Made by a program: the position numbers and the translations under genes
In this document: one piece after another, positions 26,799 to 36,150 of the stretch
Numbering within the stretch: position 1 is the stretch's first letter
Layout of the letters: each line of letters begins with the position of its first letter
Assembly: GCA_964531335.1 (NCBI GenBank)
Contig: CAZHEV010000002.1
Coordinates: forward strand, 204,016 to 268,015
Length of the DNA stretch: 64,000 nucleotides
Direction of reading: 5' to 3'
DNA from: CAZHEV01 sp964531335 [NCBI: uncultured bacterium]
GTDB taxonomy: Bacteria > Eisenbacteria > RBG-16-71-46 > CAZHEV01
The notes under the pieces: model-generated
The model's input: the letters and a program-made list of their open reading frames with translations, nothing else
What the model was told of the DNA's origin: nothing
Databases searched by the model: none

Positions 26799-27755
26799 CT
26801 ATCCCCCCGGCCAGGCGTAGTGGTCGAGCCCATAGACCATGGCGCCCCCGAAGAACCCGGTCACCAGTACCATCACCGCGGCCAGGAACAGGAGGAGCGT
26901 GCGCCAGGGGGGAGGGCCCGAGCCTGGACTGCCGCGATCCGCCTCGTTCACCACGAGCGTTATCAGAGCCACCGCGACCGTCGCCGTGCCCATCCAACGG
27001 TGAACGGTCATCAGCCATGAATCGTCCGTCAAGCTGAAGCCGGCGAAGAACCAGCCGAGCATCCCGCCTCCCACAGCCCCCATGACCCCGAGCCACAGAC
27101 AAAAGCGCATGGACGTATCGAACGAGGGGTTCTTCGTGCGCCTGCGCAGCGTCTCGGCCAGGGCCGCGGCCACAATGAGGGCTATGGGAAAGTTCACGGA
27201 CGGCGGATGGAAGCGCCCGAGCCAGCGTAGCAGCTTCGGAAGCTCGGCTGCCTCGGGATGCTCGGCGGTCTGCGGCGCTTCGACCGCTTCCGCGGTCGGG
27301 CCGGCGCCGCCTCCGGTCACGGTCAGCTCCATGTGCATGCCGTAGTTCTCGTGATGTCCCACGGGGCAGTAGACGTAGTAGGAGCCCGGGCGAAAGTCGA
27401 TGAGCAAGGTGTCGCTCTCGCCGGGGGCGATGTCACGGGGGAGCTTCCTCTCGATTCCGCCTCCCTCGAACTCCACGTTGTGATCGGCCTGGCCGACGTT
27501 TATCACCTTCAGCATCGTGGGGCCGGCGGACAATGTCCCGGGCATGGCTATGGAATAGTCGTCGAGCTTGACCTCGATGACCCGTACGGCGCCCTTTTCC
27601 TGCGCGCGCGCCGGGCTGGCCGCCAACGTCCAGGCCGCGGGCGCCGCCAGAGACAACAGCGCGACCAGGGCCGCCAATCGGGCCTCGCGGAGCAGTATCG
27701 TCAAGAGGCTTTCCTTTCCCCGTGCTTGCGGCGCGGGTTTCACGCCGCGCGGCAT
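26799..27755 (-). CDS. Cupredoxin fused to a DUF2231-like membrane domain
   Basis: 318-residue exported and membrane-anchored protein. An N-terminal signal segment (about 20-52) precedes a plastocyanin-like domain (about 55-150). Type-1 copper ligands are visible: His in ADHNVEF, then Cys, His and Met in CPVGHHENYGM. A linker leads to a DUF2231-like region with FHPPSVNFPIAL and four membrane segments. GGGAGACC precedes the ATG. It lies 18 bp after the cytochrome P460 gene and is likely cotranscribed. A role in periplasmic electron transfer is suggested. The fusion of a copper protein to a quinone- or heme-type membrane domain is notable. Confidence 0.8.
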   Translation of the reverse strand: MPRGVKPAPQARGKESLLTILLREARLAALVALLSLAAPAAWTLAASPARAQEKGAVRVIEVKLDDYSIAMPGTLSAGPTMLKVINVGQADHNVEFEGGGIERKLPRDIAPGESDTLLIDFRPGSYYVYCPVGHHENYGMHMELTVTGGGAGPTAEAVEAPQTAEHPEAAELPKLLRWLGRFHPPSVNFPIALIVAAALAETLRRRTKNPSFDTSMRFCLWLGVMGAVGGGMLGWFFAGFSLTDDSWLMTVHRWMGTATVAVALITLVVNEADRGSPGSGPPPWRTLLLFLAAVMVLVTGFFGGAMVYGLDHYAWPGG

Positions 27756-27773
27756 CGGCCGGTCTCCCGGCGA

Positions 27774-28322
27774 TCACTCGTCGTTGGTGAACACGTAGTC
27801 GCCGCCCTTCGCCTTGGCGTGGCACGCGATACAACCTTTGTCCGTGCCCTTTGCGACGCGGCCGGCCATCGCCATGCCCTGAGGGTTCTCGTCGATGGAC
27901 CCGTCGGCCATGTACTTGACGTAGTACCAATCCTCGTTCTCCGGATCGTAACCCTTCTCCATCTGGACCATCACGGTCACGGCGGCGAGATACTTGCCGG
28001 GATCGGAGGACACGGATTTCATCGTGGCGCCTTCTCCACCGAAGTTGTCCTTGACTATGACGTGGTAGTAGTCGTCGCCCACGTTGACCACGTTGTAGTA
28101 CAGGCGCAGGAACTTCCCATGCGGCGAGACGCCCTCGTACACGCCGGAGCCCATGGGCCAGTCCATATAGCCGTCGATGGCCTTCCAAAGGTCCTTCGCG
28201 AACTGGACGTCTTCGTCTCCTCCGAAGGCCATGTGCTGTTCGCTCGACGCGGGTCTGTTCGCGACGAGCGCAAAGCAGACGACCAGCGAGAGGACGAGTG
28301 CCAAGAGCAGAGGTTTTCTCAT
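27774..28322 (-). CDS. Cytochrome P460 family protein
   Basis: 182-residue periplasmic c-type cytochrome. A signal peptide (MRKPLLLALVLSLVVCFALV) is followed by a P460-type beta domain (about 45-165) and a C-terminal heme-binding motif CIACH. Family members oxidise hydroxylamine or handle nitric oxide. AGGAGGTAACC lies 7 nt before the ATG. It is the first gene of a pair with the cupredoxin protein. Whether the Lys-to-heme cross-link residue is kept cannot be decided here, and the substrate is unknown. Confidence 0.82.
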   Translation of the reverse strand: MRKPLLLALVLSLVVCFALVANRPASSEQHMAFGGDEDVQFAKDLWKAIDGYMDWPMGSGVYEGVSPHGKFLRLYYNVVNVGDDYYHVIVKDNFGGEGATMKSVSSDPGKYLAAVTVMVQMEKGYDPENEDWYYVKYMADGSIDENPQGMAMAGRVAKGTDKGCIACHAKAKGGDYVFTNDE

Positions 28323-28608
28323 GGTGGTTACCTCCTGTTGTAGTGTCGGATGATTGCCGGCACCGGCCTGCCGCAGGGCGACGGGACCCTTCTCTCTGCG
28401 CGCGGCCGACGATCATTCCACGCTATAGGCAGGGCGCGCCGCCTCACAATAAGGGAATCCCTCAGCGGTCCTTGGGGGAGTTCCTCTATTTGGCGTGAAT
28501 TGCAAGCCGGGCGGCGACTGCCCTTGACTCGCGTACCGGGGCGCGAACAGCCTCTCATAAAGGCGGCGATCTCAGCCATGAGCTAAGAGGAAGGAGGGCT
28601 CTACTTTG

Positions 28609-28700
28609 ATGAAGAAAGCGATATTGGCGTTCGCCGCGGTAATCCTTTGCTCCGCCGCGGGGGCCAATCTCCAGGCCCCCGCGGTCGGGAGAGCGGACCT
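28609..28700 (+). pseudogene. Orphan signal-peptide start, probable gene remnant
   Basis: A strong ribosome-binding site (GAGGAAGGAGGG, 28587-28598) precedes ATG 28609 and a perfect Sec signal peptide (MKKAILAFAAVILCSAAGA). After about 28 residues the frame runs into the antisense strand of the MauG-like gene, whose stop codon is at 28702. No mature domain follows. It looks like the 5' end of an exported-protein gene whose body was lost. A functional long overlapping gene is unlikely. Confidence 0.5.
28655..28684. terminator. Hairpin after the MauG-like gene
   Basis: CCGCGGGGGCC and GGCCCCCGCGG form a perfect 11-bp stem with an 8-nt loop, just past the stop codon at 28702 in the minus direction. 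No T-tract follows on that strand. Confidence 0.5.
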
Positions 28701-28701
28701 T

Positions 28702-30147
28702 CTACAGTGTCCTCATGAACGCCGTGAGCTGCTGCTTCTCTTTCACGCTCAGGTCCAGCCCCAGAACCAGGTTGAAGAACTCCACCGTGTCCTCGAGGGT
28801 CATGAGCCTGCCGTCGTGGTGGTAGGGAGGCGAGTCCTTTATGCCCCTCAGCGTGAAGGTCTTGATAGGGCCGTCCGGTATGCTGTAGTGGTCGTTTATC
28901 ATCTCCGGCTCGTAGAACCGCTCCAAGTGCAGATCGTGCATCTTGTCGTCCAGATAGAAGGGGGCGGGGTGGCACTCCGCGCAACGTCCCTTTCCGAAGA
29001 AGACCTTCTGGCCGTTCATCTCCTCCTTGGTGGCCATCGCCGGATCCAGCACCCCGAGGGCGTTCAGCTTGGGCGCCGGAGGGAAGTCGAGCATGTTTTG
29101 CATCTGGGCCATCATGGCGACCTGGCTCGCCCTGTCCGGCAGGTTGACGCCCTTCTTCGCCGCGGTCACATGGTCTCCGTCGAAGTAGGCCGTGCGCTGC
29201 TCGAACTCGGTGAAGTCCTCGACCGAGCGCAGCGAGCGCTTGGACCCGTGGATCTGCTGGTTGAACAGCCCGCGCAGGCTCACCGTGTCCAGGCGCAGAC
29301 GGGTGGCCTGCGGCCTGGTGTCCGGATTGAGGTGAAAGGCGGCGTTGGTGTGCCCGTTCACATGACAGTCCAGGCAGCTCACGCCCAGGCTCGGCTCGGC
29401 GACCTTGCGATCCTCGGTCTGGTTGAACTGCTGCTGGGGGAACGGGGTGAGCAACAGACGCATGCCTTCCATTTGAACCGGCGTCAGTACCCCGTTGAAG
29501 ATCTCGTAGTAGTTCTTGATACTGAGCACCTTGCCCTGCGATACGTCCCCTAGGTCCGGCCGCGAGGTAAGGTAGATGGGCGGCGGAAACTCCGGCGTCA
29601 GGTGATCGGGAAGATCGAAGCTGACGTCGAATCTCTCCAGGTCCCTGTGCTCCAGGTCCATCATCGCGTCGATTTGGTTCCGCGGGAACACCTGGCCGCC
29701 CGTCTCGTGCTTTGCGTGGGGCAGCGGGCGAAAGCCCATGGGGAAGAGGTTCTTCCTCTTTATCTCGGCTGGAGACATGTCCGCGAGCTCGTCCCAGGTC
29801 ACCCCGTCGGGGAGCTTTACCCTGACTCCCTGCTGCACCGCCTTTCGGTGGGCCGACATCAGGATCGGAGACGGGTTATCGCTCAAGTCATAGCGCGCCT
29901 CCAGCAGCATTCGCTGGCGGGCGTCCACCTCCGGCTTGGCCTGCGAGTCCATCTTCATGATCTCGTCGAAGGTCATGTCCGGCATGACCTTCATGTACGT
30001 ATGTTTCCCGTAGTCCTCTTCTTTTTGCGCCCACAGCACCCCGCTCGCCATTGCCAGCATCAGAACAACCGGCAGGATCCAGAACAAGGCCCCCGGCCAC
30101 ATCCGCTTTCGTCTTCTATTATCAGATGGTCTCCATTTCTTGCTCAT
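28702..30147 (-). CDS. MauG/diheme cytochrome c peroxidase-like protein
   Basis: 481-residue periplasmic protein with an N-terminal membrane anchor (WPGALFWILPVVLMLAMASGVLW) and two c-type heme motifs, CLDCH and CAECH. The latter lies in GKGRCAECHPAP, typical of the MauG/CCP family. The closing segment TFTLRGIKDSPPYHHDGR matches the conserved end of these enzymes. ATG at 30147 follows AAAGGAGG, and the longer open frame upstream lacks support. It is transcribed toward the P460 and cupredoxin genes and may supply or take electrons from them (inference). The precise reaction is unknown. Confidence 0.85.
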   Translation of the reverse strand: MSKKWRPSDNRRRKRMWPGALFWILPVVLMLAMASGVLWAQKEEDYGKHTYMKVMPDMTFDEIMKMDSQAKPEVDARQRMLLEARYDLSDNPSPILMSAHRKAVQQGVRVKLPDGVTWDELADMSPAEIKRKNLFPMGFRPLPHAKHETGGQVFPRNQIDAMMDLEHRDLERFDVSFDLPDHLTPEFPPPIYLTSRPDLGDVSQGKVLSIKNYYEIFNGVLTPVQMEGMRLLLTPFPQQQFNQTEDRKVAEPSLGVSCLDCHVNGHTNAAFHLNPDTRPQATRLRLDTVSLRGLFNQQIHGSKRSLRSVEDFTEFEQRTAYFDGDHVTAAKKGVNLPDRASQVAMMAQMQNMLDFPPAPKLNALGVLDPAMATKEEMNGQKVFFGKGRCAECHPAPFYLDDKMHDLHLERFYEPEMINDHYSIPDGPIKTFTLRGIKDSPPYHHDGRLMTLEDTVEFFNLVLGLDLSVKEKQQLTAFMRTL

Positions 30148-30345
30148 CAGCGAATTCCTCCTTTGCTCAAATAGGGAGACACCGCTCGGGCGCGGCGGCC
30201 TGTCCGCCGCCACCCTCTATCCTCAACGCCCGCGGGCCCCGCCACCGGGCCCCGCGCGTCGGTTGAGTCCCGGTTACTCGAAGCCTTCGGCCGGTTCCCG
30301 CCCTCGAGGCGGCGCCTTCGCCGGGGGAGAACGGCCGGCCTACCG

Positions 30346-31889
30346 CTAGCCCTTATCGTCCTTCGATCCACCCCCTTCGCCGTCCGAATCCGCCTCCCCG
30401 TTGCGCTTCAGGTGAAGCAGGCGCGCGTTGATCGCCACGATCACGGTGGAGACCGCCATCAAAGCGGCCCCCGCCGCGGGCGACAGGATTACGCCCGCCC
30501 CATACAGCACCCCGGCCGCCAGCGGGATTGCGACGACGTTGTAGCCCGCGGCCCAGAAGAGGTTTTGCACCATCTTCGAATAGGTGGCGCGCGAAAGGCG
30601 CATGATGGTAGTGGCGTCTCTCGGGTCGGATCGGACCAGCACTATGTCCGCCGACTCGATCGCCACCTCGGTGCCGGCGCCGATGGCTATGCCCACGTCC
30701 GCCTGGGTCAGGGCCGGGGCGTCGTTTACGCCGTCTCCCGTCATGGCGACCACGAGCCCTCGGTCCTGGATCTCCTTTACCTTGTCCGCCTTCTTGTCCG
30801 GCAGAACCTCCGCGAAGTAGTCGTCCAGGTCGAGCTCGCGGGCCACCCACTCGGCCACGGCCTCGCCGTCGCCGGTTATCATCATGGTCTTTATGTCCAT
30901 CTCCTTGAGGCTCTTCAAGGCCTCGCGAGATTCCTCGCGCACGATGTCGGCCAGCGCGATAGCGCCCTGGACGGATTCGTCGACCAGCACGTACACGAGC
31001 GTCTTGCCTTGCTCCTTCAACTCGCCGATCTTCTCGTCGTCGGCCCGAAGATCGTTCTCCTTCAGGTAACCGGGACTGACCACCTTCACGTCCACGCCGT
31101 CCACGGTCCCCTTCGCCCCTTTGCCGGGGATGGCCTCGAAGTCCTTGGGGGAGGCCGTCTCGATGTCGCGCTCCTTCGCGCCCTCGACTATCCCCTGGGC
31201 TATGGGGTGCTCCGACCGGCTCTCCAGGGAGGCGGCGATCTTCATTAGCTCCTTCTCGTCCATGTCCGAGAGCGGCACGATGTCCGTGACGCCGAACTCG
31301 CCCTTGGTCAGCGTGCCCGTCTTGTCGAACAACATCGCGTTGACGTTCCTTGCGCGCTGGAGGCGCCCATCACGGCGCGCATCTCGATCCAGTGCCCCAG
31401 GAGCATTACGTCGACAAGAGTCGCCAGCTCCCAGAAGAAGACCTTGCCGGGCAGCCCGAACACGACGAGGGAGCTGTATCCGTACGCCACCGAGATGGCC
31501 AGACCGATCAAGGTCATCATGCCCGGGCTCTTGTCCCCGATCTCATCGACCAGGCCCTTCAAGAACGGCCGGCCGCCGTAGACGAAGATGATCGACGCGA
31601 GCGCCCACTGGACGAAGGAGTCTCCGGGGAAGCTCAGGGCCTCGCGGACTCCCAGGAGATCCTGTATCAAGGGGGCCAGGACGAGGACAGGTACGGTCAG
31701 CGCCGCGGATATCCAGAACCGCCTGCGAAAATCCGCGACCATCTGCTTGTGGTGGTCGCCATGACCGTCATGGCCGTTTTCGCCCCCGTGGTCGCTTCCG
31801 GCCTCCCGGTCACCGCGACCCTGGTGGCCGCTTCGACCCTCATCGCCGCCGGCGCGCTCTTGTCCTTTCTTTTCCTCTGAGTCAGGCAA
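30346..31889 (-). pseudogene. CopB-type copper P-type ATPase with internal deletion and frameshift
   Basis: The N-terminal part (31889 to about 31360) has a His-rich start (GHDGHGDHHKQ) and membrane segments up to GHWIEMRAVMGAS. The C-terminal part (about 31360 to 30346) begins in another frame with RARNVNAMLFDKTGTLT and continues through the ATP-binding domain (TGDGVNDAPA) and last membrane segments. The middle is missing (more than 200 residues in the family), including the TGES actuator motif and the CPH metal-transport helix. The two halves are out of frame at the junction. A TTG start at 31889 follows GGGAGG. As it stands the protein cannot transport copper. The C-terminal frame could in principle be made alone. 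Confidence 0.85.
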
Positions 31890-31917
31890 GGAACCTCCCG
31901 GTCTTCCTGGCAGGCTG

Positions 31918-32922
31918 TCAGCCGGTCCTCTCCGCCGCGATTCGCTCGGCCTCCCGGACCATCTGCGAGGCGTATCCCCATTCGTTGTCGTACCAGGCCA
32001 TCACCTTGACCAGGTCGCCGTCCACGACCCTGGTCATCTCCAGGTCCACGATGGAGGCCCGGGGGTCCTTTATGATATCGCTCGAGACGAGGGGCTCGGT
32101 GGTAACGCCAAGGACTTCCCGGTAGCGGTCCGTGCATGCCTCCTCGGTGAAGATCTCGTTGATCTCCTCGACGGAGGTCTTCCGCTCGGTAACGAAGGCC
32201 ACGTCCGCTATTGAGCCTGTGATCACGGGCGTCCGCACCGCGACCCCGTCGAACTTGTTCTTGTACTGGGGCAGCGCCAGCGCCGTCGCCTTAGCCGCGC
32301 CGGTGCTCGTGGGCACCATGTTCATGGCGGCCGCTCGCCCCCGGCGCATACTCTTGTTGGGCATGTCCACGAGCCCCTGCGAGGAGGTGTATCCGTGGAC
32401 GGTGGTCATGATCGCCCTCTTGACCCCGACCCGGCGCGACATTACCTCCGCCACCGGGGTGATCGCGTTGGTGGTGCAGCTCGCGCAGGACAGCATCCTC
32501 ACGTCCTCGCCGCTCTTGTTGACGCCGTAGACCACCGTCGCAACGTCCTCGTCCTTCGCGGGGGCGGAGAGGATCACGGCCTTCGCTCCGGCCTCGAGGT
32601 GCTTTTTCATGTCATCTTTTGTGCGAAAGACGCCGGTGCACTCGAACACTATGTCCACGTTGAGATCGCCCCATGGGATGGAGGAGGGGTCCTTCTTGCT
32701 GAAGAGCTTGCAGCGGTTGTCCTCGATTACGATCGCGTCCGAGGCGGCTTCCACCAGTCCTCCATAGGTGCCGTAAACGGTGTCGTGCTTGATCAGATAG
32801 GCCAATTGATCGGCCGGAACCAGATCGTTGGCTGCGATCACCTCGAGCTGGTCCGAGTCCATCAGGATCTTCAGCGCGCACCGTCCTATGCGGCCCAGAC
32901 CGTTGATTCCGACTTTGAGCAT
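31918..32922 (-). CDS. gap: Glyceraldehyde-3-phosphate dehydrogenase
   Basis: Glycolytic/gluconeogenic enzyme, 334 residues, full length. The NAD-binding start VGINGLGRIGR, the catalytic Cys in SCASCTTNAITP, the His in TVHGYTSSQ and VAWYDNEWGYA-like MAWYDNEWGYA are all present. AGGAGGTAGAG precedes the ATG. It lies upstream of the broken copper ATPase and downstream of the UPF0182 gene on the same strand. Coenzyme preference is not settled by inspection. Confidence 0.96.
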   Translation of the reverse strand: MLKVGINGLGRIGRCALKILMDSDQLEVIAANDLVPADQLAYLIKHDTVYGTYGGLVEAASDAIVIEDNRCKLFSKKDPSSIPWGDLNVDIVFECTGVFRTKDDMKKHLEAGAKAVILSAPAKDEDVATVVYGVNKSGEDVRMLSCASCTTNAITPVAEVMSRRVGVKRAIMTTVHGYTSSQGLVDMPNKSMRRGRAAAMNMVPTSTGAAKATALALPQYKNKFDGVAVRTPVITGSIADVAFVTERKTSVEEINEIFTEEACTDRYREVLGVTTEPLVSSDIIKDPRASIVDLEMTRVVDGDLVKVMAWYDNEWGYASQMVREAERIAAERTG

Positions 32923-33090
32923 CTCTACCTCCTATCGCGCCTGCGTCCCGTGCGGGGACAGTCCAACAGCGTGGGGAAAGGCCGGCGTCGCAGCCGCCGG
33001 AGCCGTTCCCGCGCGCGTCCTCTATGTGCGTCTATTAAACGTAGAGGGGGCCGGAGACGCCGTTGAACCGGGGCGGCTCCTATAGTGGCA

Positions 33091-33106
33091 CCAGGGAATG
33101 CCCTGG
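33091..33106. terminator. Small hairpin between UPF0182 and gap
   Basis: CCAGGG and CCCTGG pair around AATG in the 219-bp gap upstream of gap. It is short and without a T-tract, so termination is uncertain. Confidence 0.3.
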
Positions 33107-33141
33107 CGGGGACATGGGCGTAAAGCGTCCGGAGGTCGGGC

Positions 33142-36009
33142 TTATTCCGGGCCTTCGCCCAAATCGGCCCGATCGGAGAGCTCCTCCAGGGCCTGCTGCA
33201 ACTTCTTCAGCTCCGAGGCGGCCTCGTCGAAACGCTTCTCGCTCTGAAGCTTGAGATATAAATCAAAGGCTTCGGCCGCCTTCTGTATGAGCTCCTCTAC
33301 CATTAGCTCCCGGGAGGGCCGGGGGACGGGCCTTCCGGCCGCCGCTCCGGCCTCCAGCAGCCCTCGTAGGGCTTCGTCGAAGGTCTCCGCGTAGCTCAGA
33401 TTGTCGTTGTGCATCACCGCCACCAGGCGCAGCTCGGGGTAGGCCGCCGTCTCGGCCTGCAGGTATATGGGCTCGACGTATATCAGCGTCTTGGCCACGG
33501 GTATCGCCAGTACGTTTCCGCGTATCACGTTGGAGCCGCGCTGGTCCCAGAGGGAGAGCTGTCCGGAGAGATAGCTGTCCTGGTCGATCTTTGTCTCCAC
33601 CTGCTGGGTGCCTAGAACGCGTTTCTCCTTGGGGAACTTGTACGCCAGGAAGCGGCCGTAATTCTCGCCGTCGCACATACCCGCTATCCACCCGATCAGG
33701 ACCTGGCGGTTCTTGGGCGTGAACGGCAGCATGATCACGAACTCCGGCTCGTCCGACTCCGGCGGCTTCCAGATCACGTAGTAAGGGCTAACCGGCTGGA
33801 CCTCGTCGTAATACTTCTCCGTCGCCCGTATCCAGAGGTCCTCCTGGTTGTAGAAGACGGTGGGATCGGTCATATGATACTTGGCGTAGACCAGCCCCTG
33901 GACCAGGAGTATGTCCGCGGGGTAGCGCACGTGGTCTCTCAAGCCCGCCGGCATGCTGCTCTCGGGCTTGAACAGGCCCGGGAAGATCTTCGACCAGGCC
34001 CGGATTATCGGATCGTCCGGCTCGAACACGTACAGGTCCACGGTGCCGTCGAAGGCGTCCACCACGGCTTTCACGGAATTGCGCACGTAGTTGCTTCCGT
34101 CCAGGTATCCCGCCGCCTGCACCACGAGCTCCCGGGTGCGGTTGGACTCCTTGAAATCTATCACCTCGGTCGATGAGAAGCGCTCGCTGTAAGGGTAGTG
34201 GCGCGACGTTACATAGCAGTCCACTATCCAGTAGAGCCTCCCGTCGAGGAGGACAATGTAGGGGTCGTCGTCGAGCTGAAGGAAGGGGGCCACGGTATGG
34301 ACGCGCTCTCTCACCCGCCGGTGAAACAGTATCCTGCTGTCCGAGGTCGCATAGCTGGAGAGCAAGAGCCGGGTGCCGTCGAACTTGCGGCCGAAGAGGA
34401 ACTTCCGCCAGAGATTGCTTATCCGCACGCCTCCGCTTCCGGGATACTTTATGTACGCGTTTTGCTCGCCGGTGGGATAGTCGAACTCCTCCGTGCCGCT
34501 GTTCGCGATTACGTGGCTCCGTGTGAGCTCCCCGTAGTAAATCTGGGGCCGGGTTACCTCCAGGCCGGCATAACGGCTGACGGGGGGTATGTCCTTGATG
34601 AGCAGGTTTGGCAGGCCCTCCGGGGTGAAATCGCTCACCGTGGTCATGGTGATGCCGTATCCGTGTGTGTACTTGAAACGCCGGTTCACGAAGGTCTGGC
34701 TCTGCTCGGGAAGGTTGGACAGCTCCATCTCCCGCGCGGAGACCATCACCTGCCTGTAAGCGCCGTCTATGGTGTAGCGGTCGATGTCGACGTCGGCGAA
34801 CTCGTAGTACAGGCGTATCTCTTGGAACTGCTTGTAGACGTCCGTGAGGGCCCGCCAATCCCACAGACGGATGTTCTCGAAGATGAGACTGTTCTGTTCC
34901 ACGATCTCGGAGGTGAACTCTTCGGATGCGGGGAACTCCCTCTCCTCGACGTCCTCTAGTCCGAAGGCCCGGCGGGTTTGCTCGATGTTGTGCGCTATGT
35001 ACGGTTTCTCGTAGGTTATCTCGTTGGGCTCGACCACCAGCCACTGGAGAAGACCCGGTATTATCGCCAGCGAGACGAGCCACAGCGCCAGTACGATAAC
35101 CGCCCCCGAGGCCATTGCCCGAAGATGATACCTCGGCTTGCTCATGCCGCGCCCGGCCGGCAAGCGCGATGGGAGGGACCTCAGCGAGGGGACGAGAAAC
35201 GATACGGCCAGGAGAGCAGTCAGGACCGCCACTATTGTGAACGCGGGAAGCCTGATGTGAATGTCCGTCCAGCCAGGCCCCGTGACCACGCCCCAAGTCG
35301 AGTACATGACGTGAAACCGGCGCAGGTAGGCGCCGGCGGACAGAATCAACAGGAAGACGCCGGCCGAGGCGTAGAGCGCCGAGTAGAGCCGGCGCGCCTC
35401 CTCGCCGTCTCCGCCCCGTCCGGAGGAGCCGGCTCTGTCCTCCTTCTTCCTGAGGGTTATCTCCCCGCCGCGCACCCTTACGAACGCGCGGGCGAAGACG
35501 GATGCGAGCCCGATCAAGGCGAGGAGGAAAAGCAGCGTCCATACCGCGTCCAGGAAAGGCAACGTGAAGAAGTAGAACCCGACGTCCCTGCCCAGCACCG
35601 GGTCCTGGACTCCGGCGGAGACTCTGTTCCAGAAGAGGAGGACCGTGTCCCAGTTGGCGGCGCCCCAAAGGCCTCCTATGGCCGCCCCGACGAGGCTCGG
35701 CAGGACGCGCCCCAGAGTGCCGCCCTTCGGGGCCCCGATGGCGTACAGGCGCGGCACCACCAATCCGGCCAGCGCGCCACCGGCCGCAAGGAGCGCCTCC
35801 GCCCAGAAGACCGTCCAGAAACGATTTGCGTAGCCTATGGCCTCGAACCACAGCATCTCGCCCCAGAAGCCGAGCAGCCAGAAGAAGAAGATGGTGCCCG
35901 CCGCGACGAGCGCCCCCGCTATCCCTCTGGTTGCGCTGCGTCTCAAGGCGCCCGAGATGATGAGGCCGGCCGCCGCGGCCAGGAGAGCCAGCAGAAGGAA
36001 TGTGTACAT
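33142..36009 (-). CDS. UPF0182 family membrane protein
   Basis: Large membrane protein of 955 residues. About seven membrane segments fill the first 300 residues, starting with LLLALLAAAAGLIISGAL and the family signature GFWGEMLWFEAIGYANRFW. A long extracytoplasmic region follows, with an acidic/Lys-rich coiled end (EELIQKAAEAFDLYLKLQ). Full length for UPF0182. AAAGGA precedes the ATG. The molecular function of this family is unknown. It stands downstream of an ABC sugar importer with a gap of about 140 bp, so it may have its own promoter. Confidence 0.93.
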   Translation of the reverse strand: MYTFLLLALLAAAAGLIISGALRRSATRGIAGALVAAGTIFFFWLLGFWGEMLWFEAIGYANRFWTVFWAEALLAAGGALAGLVVPRLYAIGAPKGGTLGRVLPSLVGAAIGGLWGAANWDTVLLFWNRVSAGVQDPVLGRDVGFYFFTLPFLDAVWTLLFLLALIGLASVFARAFVRVRGGEITLRKKEDRAGSSGRGGDGEEARRLYSALYASAGVFLLILSAGAYLRRFHVMYSTWGVVTGPGWTDIHIRLPAFTIVAVLTALLAVSFLVPSLRSLPSRLPAGRGMSKPRYHLRAMASGAVIVLALWLVSLAIIPGLLQWLVVEPNEITYEKPYIAHNIEQTRRAFGLEDVEEREFPASEEFTSEIVEQNSLIFENIRLWDWRALTDVYKQFQEIRLYYEFADVDIDRYTIDGAYRQVMVSAREMELSNLPEQSQTFVNRRFKYTHGYGITMTTVSDFTPEGLPNLLIKDIPPVSRYAGLEVTRPQIYYGELTRSHVIANSGTEEFDYPTGEQNAYIKYPGSGGVRISNLWRKFLFGRKFDGTRLLLSSYATSDSRILFHRRVRERVHTVAPFLQLDDDPYIVLLDGRLYWIVDCYVTSRHYPYSERFSSTEVIDFKESNRTRELVVQAAGYLDGSNYVRNSVKAVVDAFDGTVDLYVFEPDDPIIRAWSKIFPGLFKPESSMPAGLRDHVRYPADILLVQGLVYAKYHMTDPTVFYNQEDLWIRATEKYYDEVQPVSPYYVIWKPPESDEPEFVIMLPFTPKNRQVLIGWIAGMCDGENYGRFLAYKFPKEKRVLGTQQVETKIDQDSYLSGQLSLWDQRGSNVIRGNVLAIPVAKTLIYVEPIYLQAETAAYPELRLVAVMHNDNLSYAETFDEALRGLLEAGAAAGRPVPRPSRELMVEELIQKAAEAFDLYLKLQSEKRFDEAASELKKLQQALEELSDRADLGEGPE

Positions 36010-36150
36010 TTCAATTCCTTTCTCTCGCCCTGCGCGCGCTCGCGCCGAAACCGGATGAGGCGCTCAGGGCCAACGCCGCGATCCTCCGACGCCCTTTGTC
36101 GGCGGGCGGGAGTTTCCCGGCGCCCGTCGAGGTGATGTGAGGCCGAAGCT

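Noticed and set aside
28606-29553. 315-residue plus-strand gene opposite the MauG-like gene
   Set aside because: Only the first 28 residues look like a protein. The remainder is antisense of a well-supported cytochrome gene.
33086-33104. TGGCACCAGGGAATGCC as a sigma-54 promoter
   Set aside because: GG to GC spacing is 11 bp and there is no plus-strand gene downstream. The bases belong to a small hairpin.
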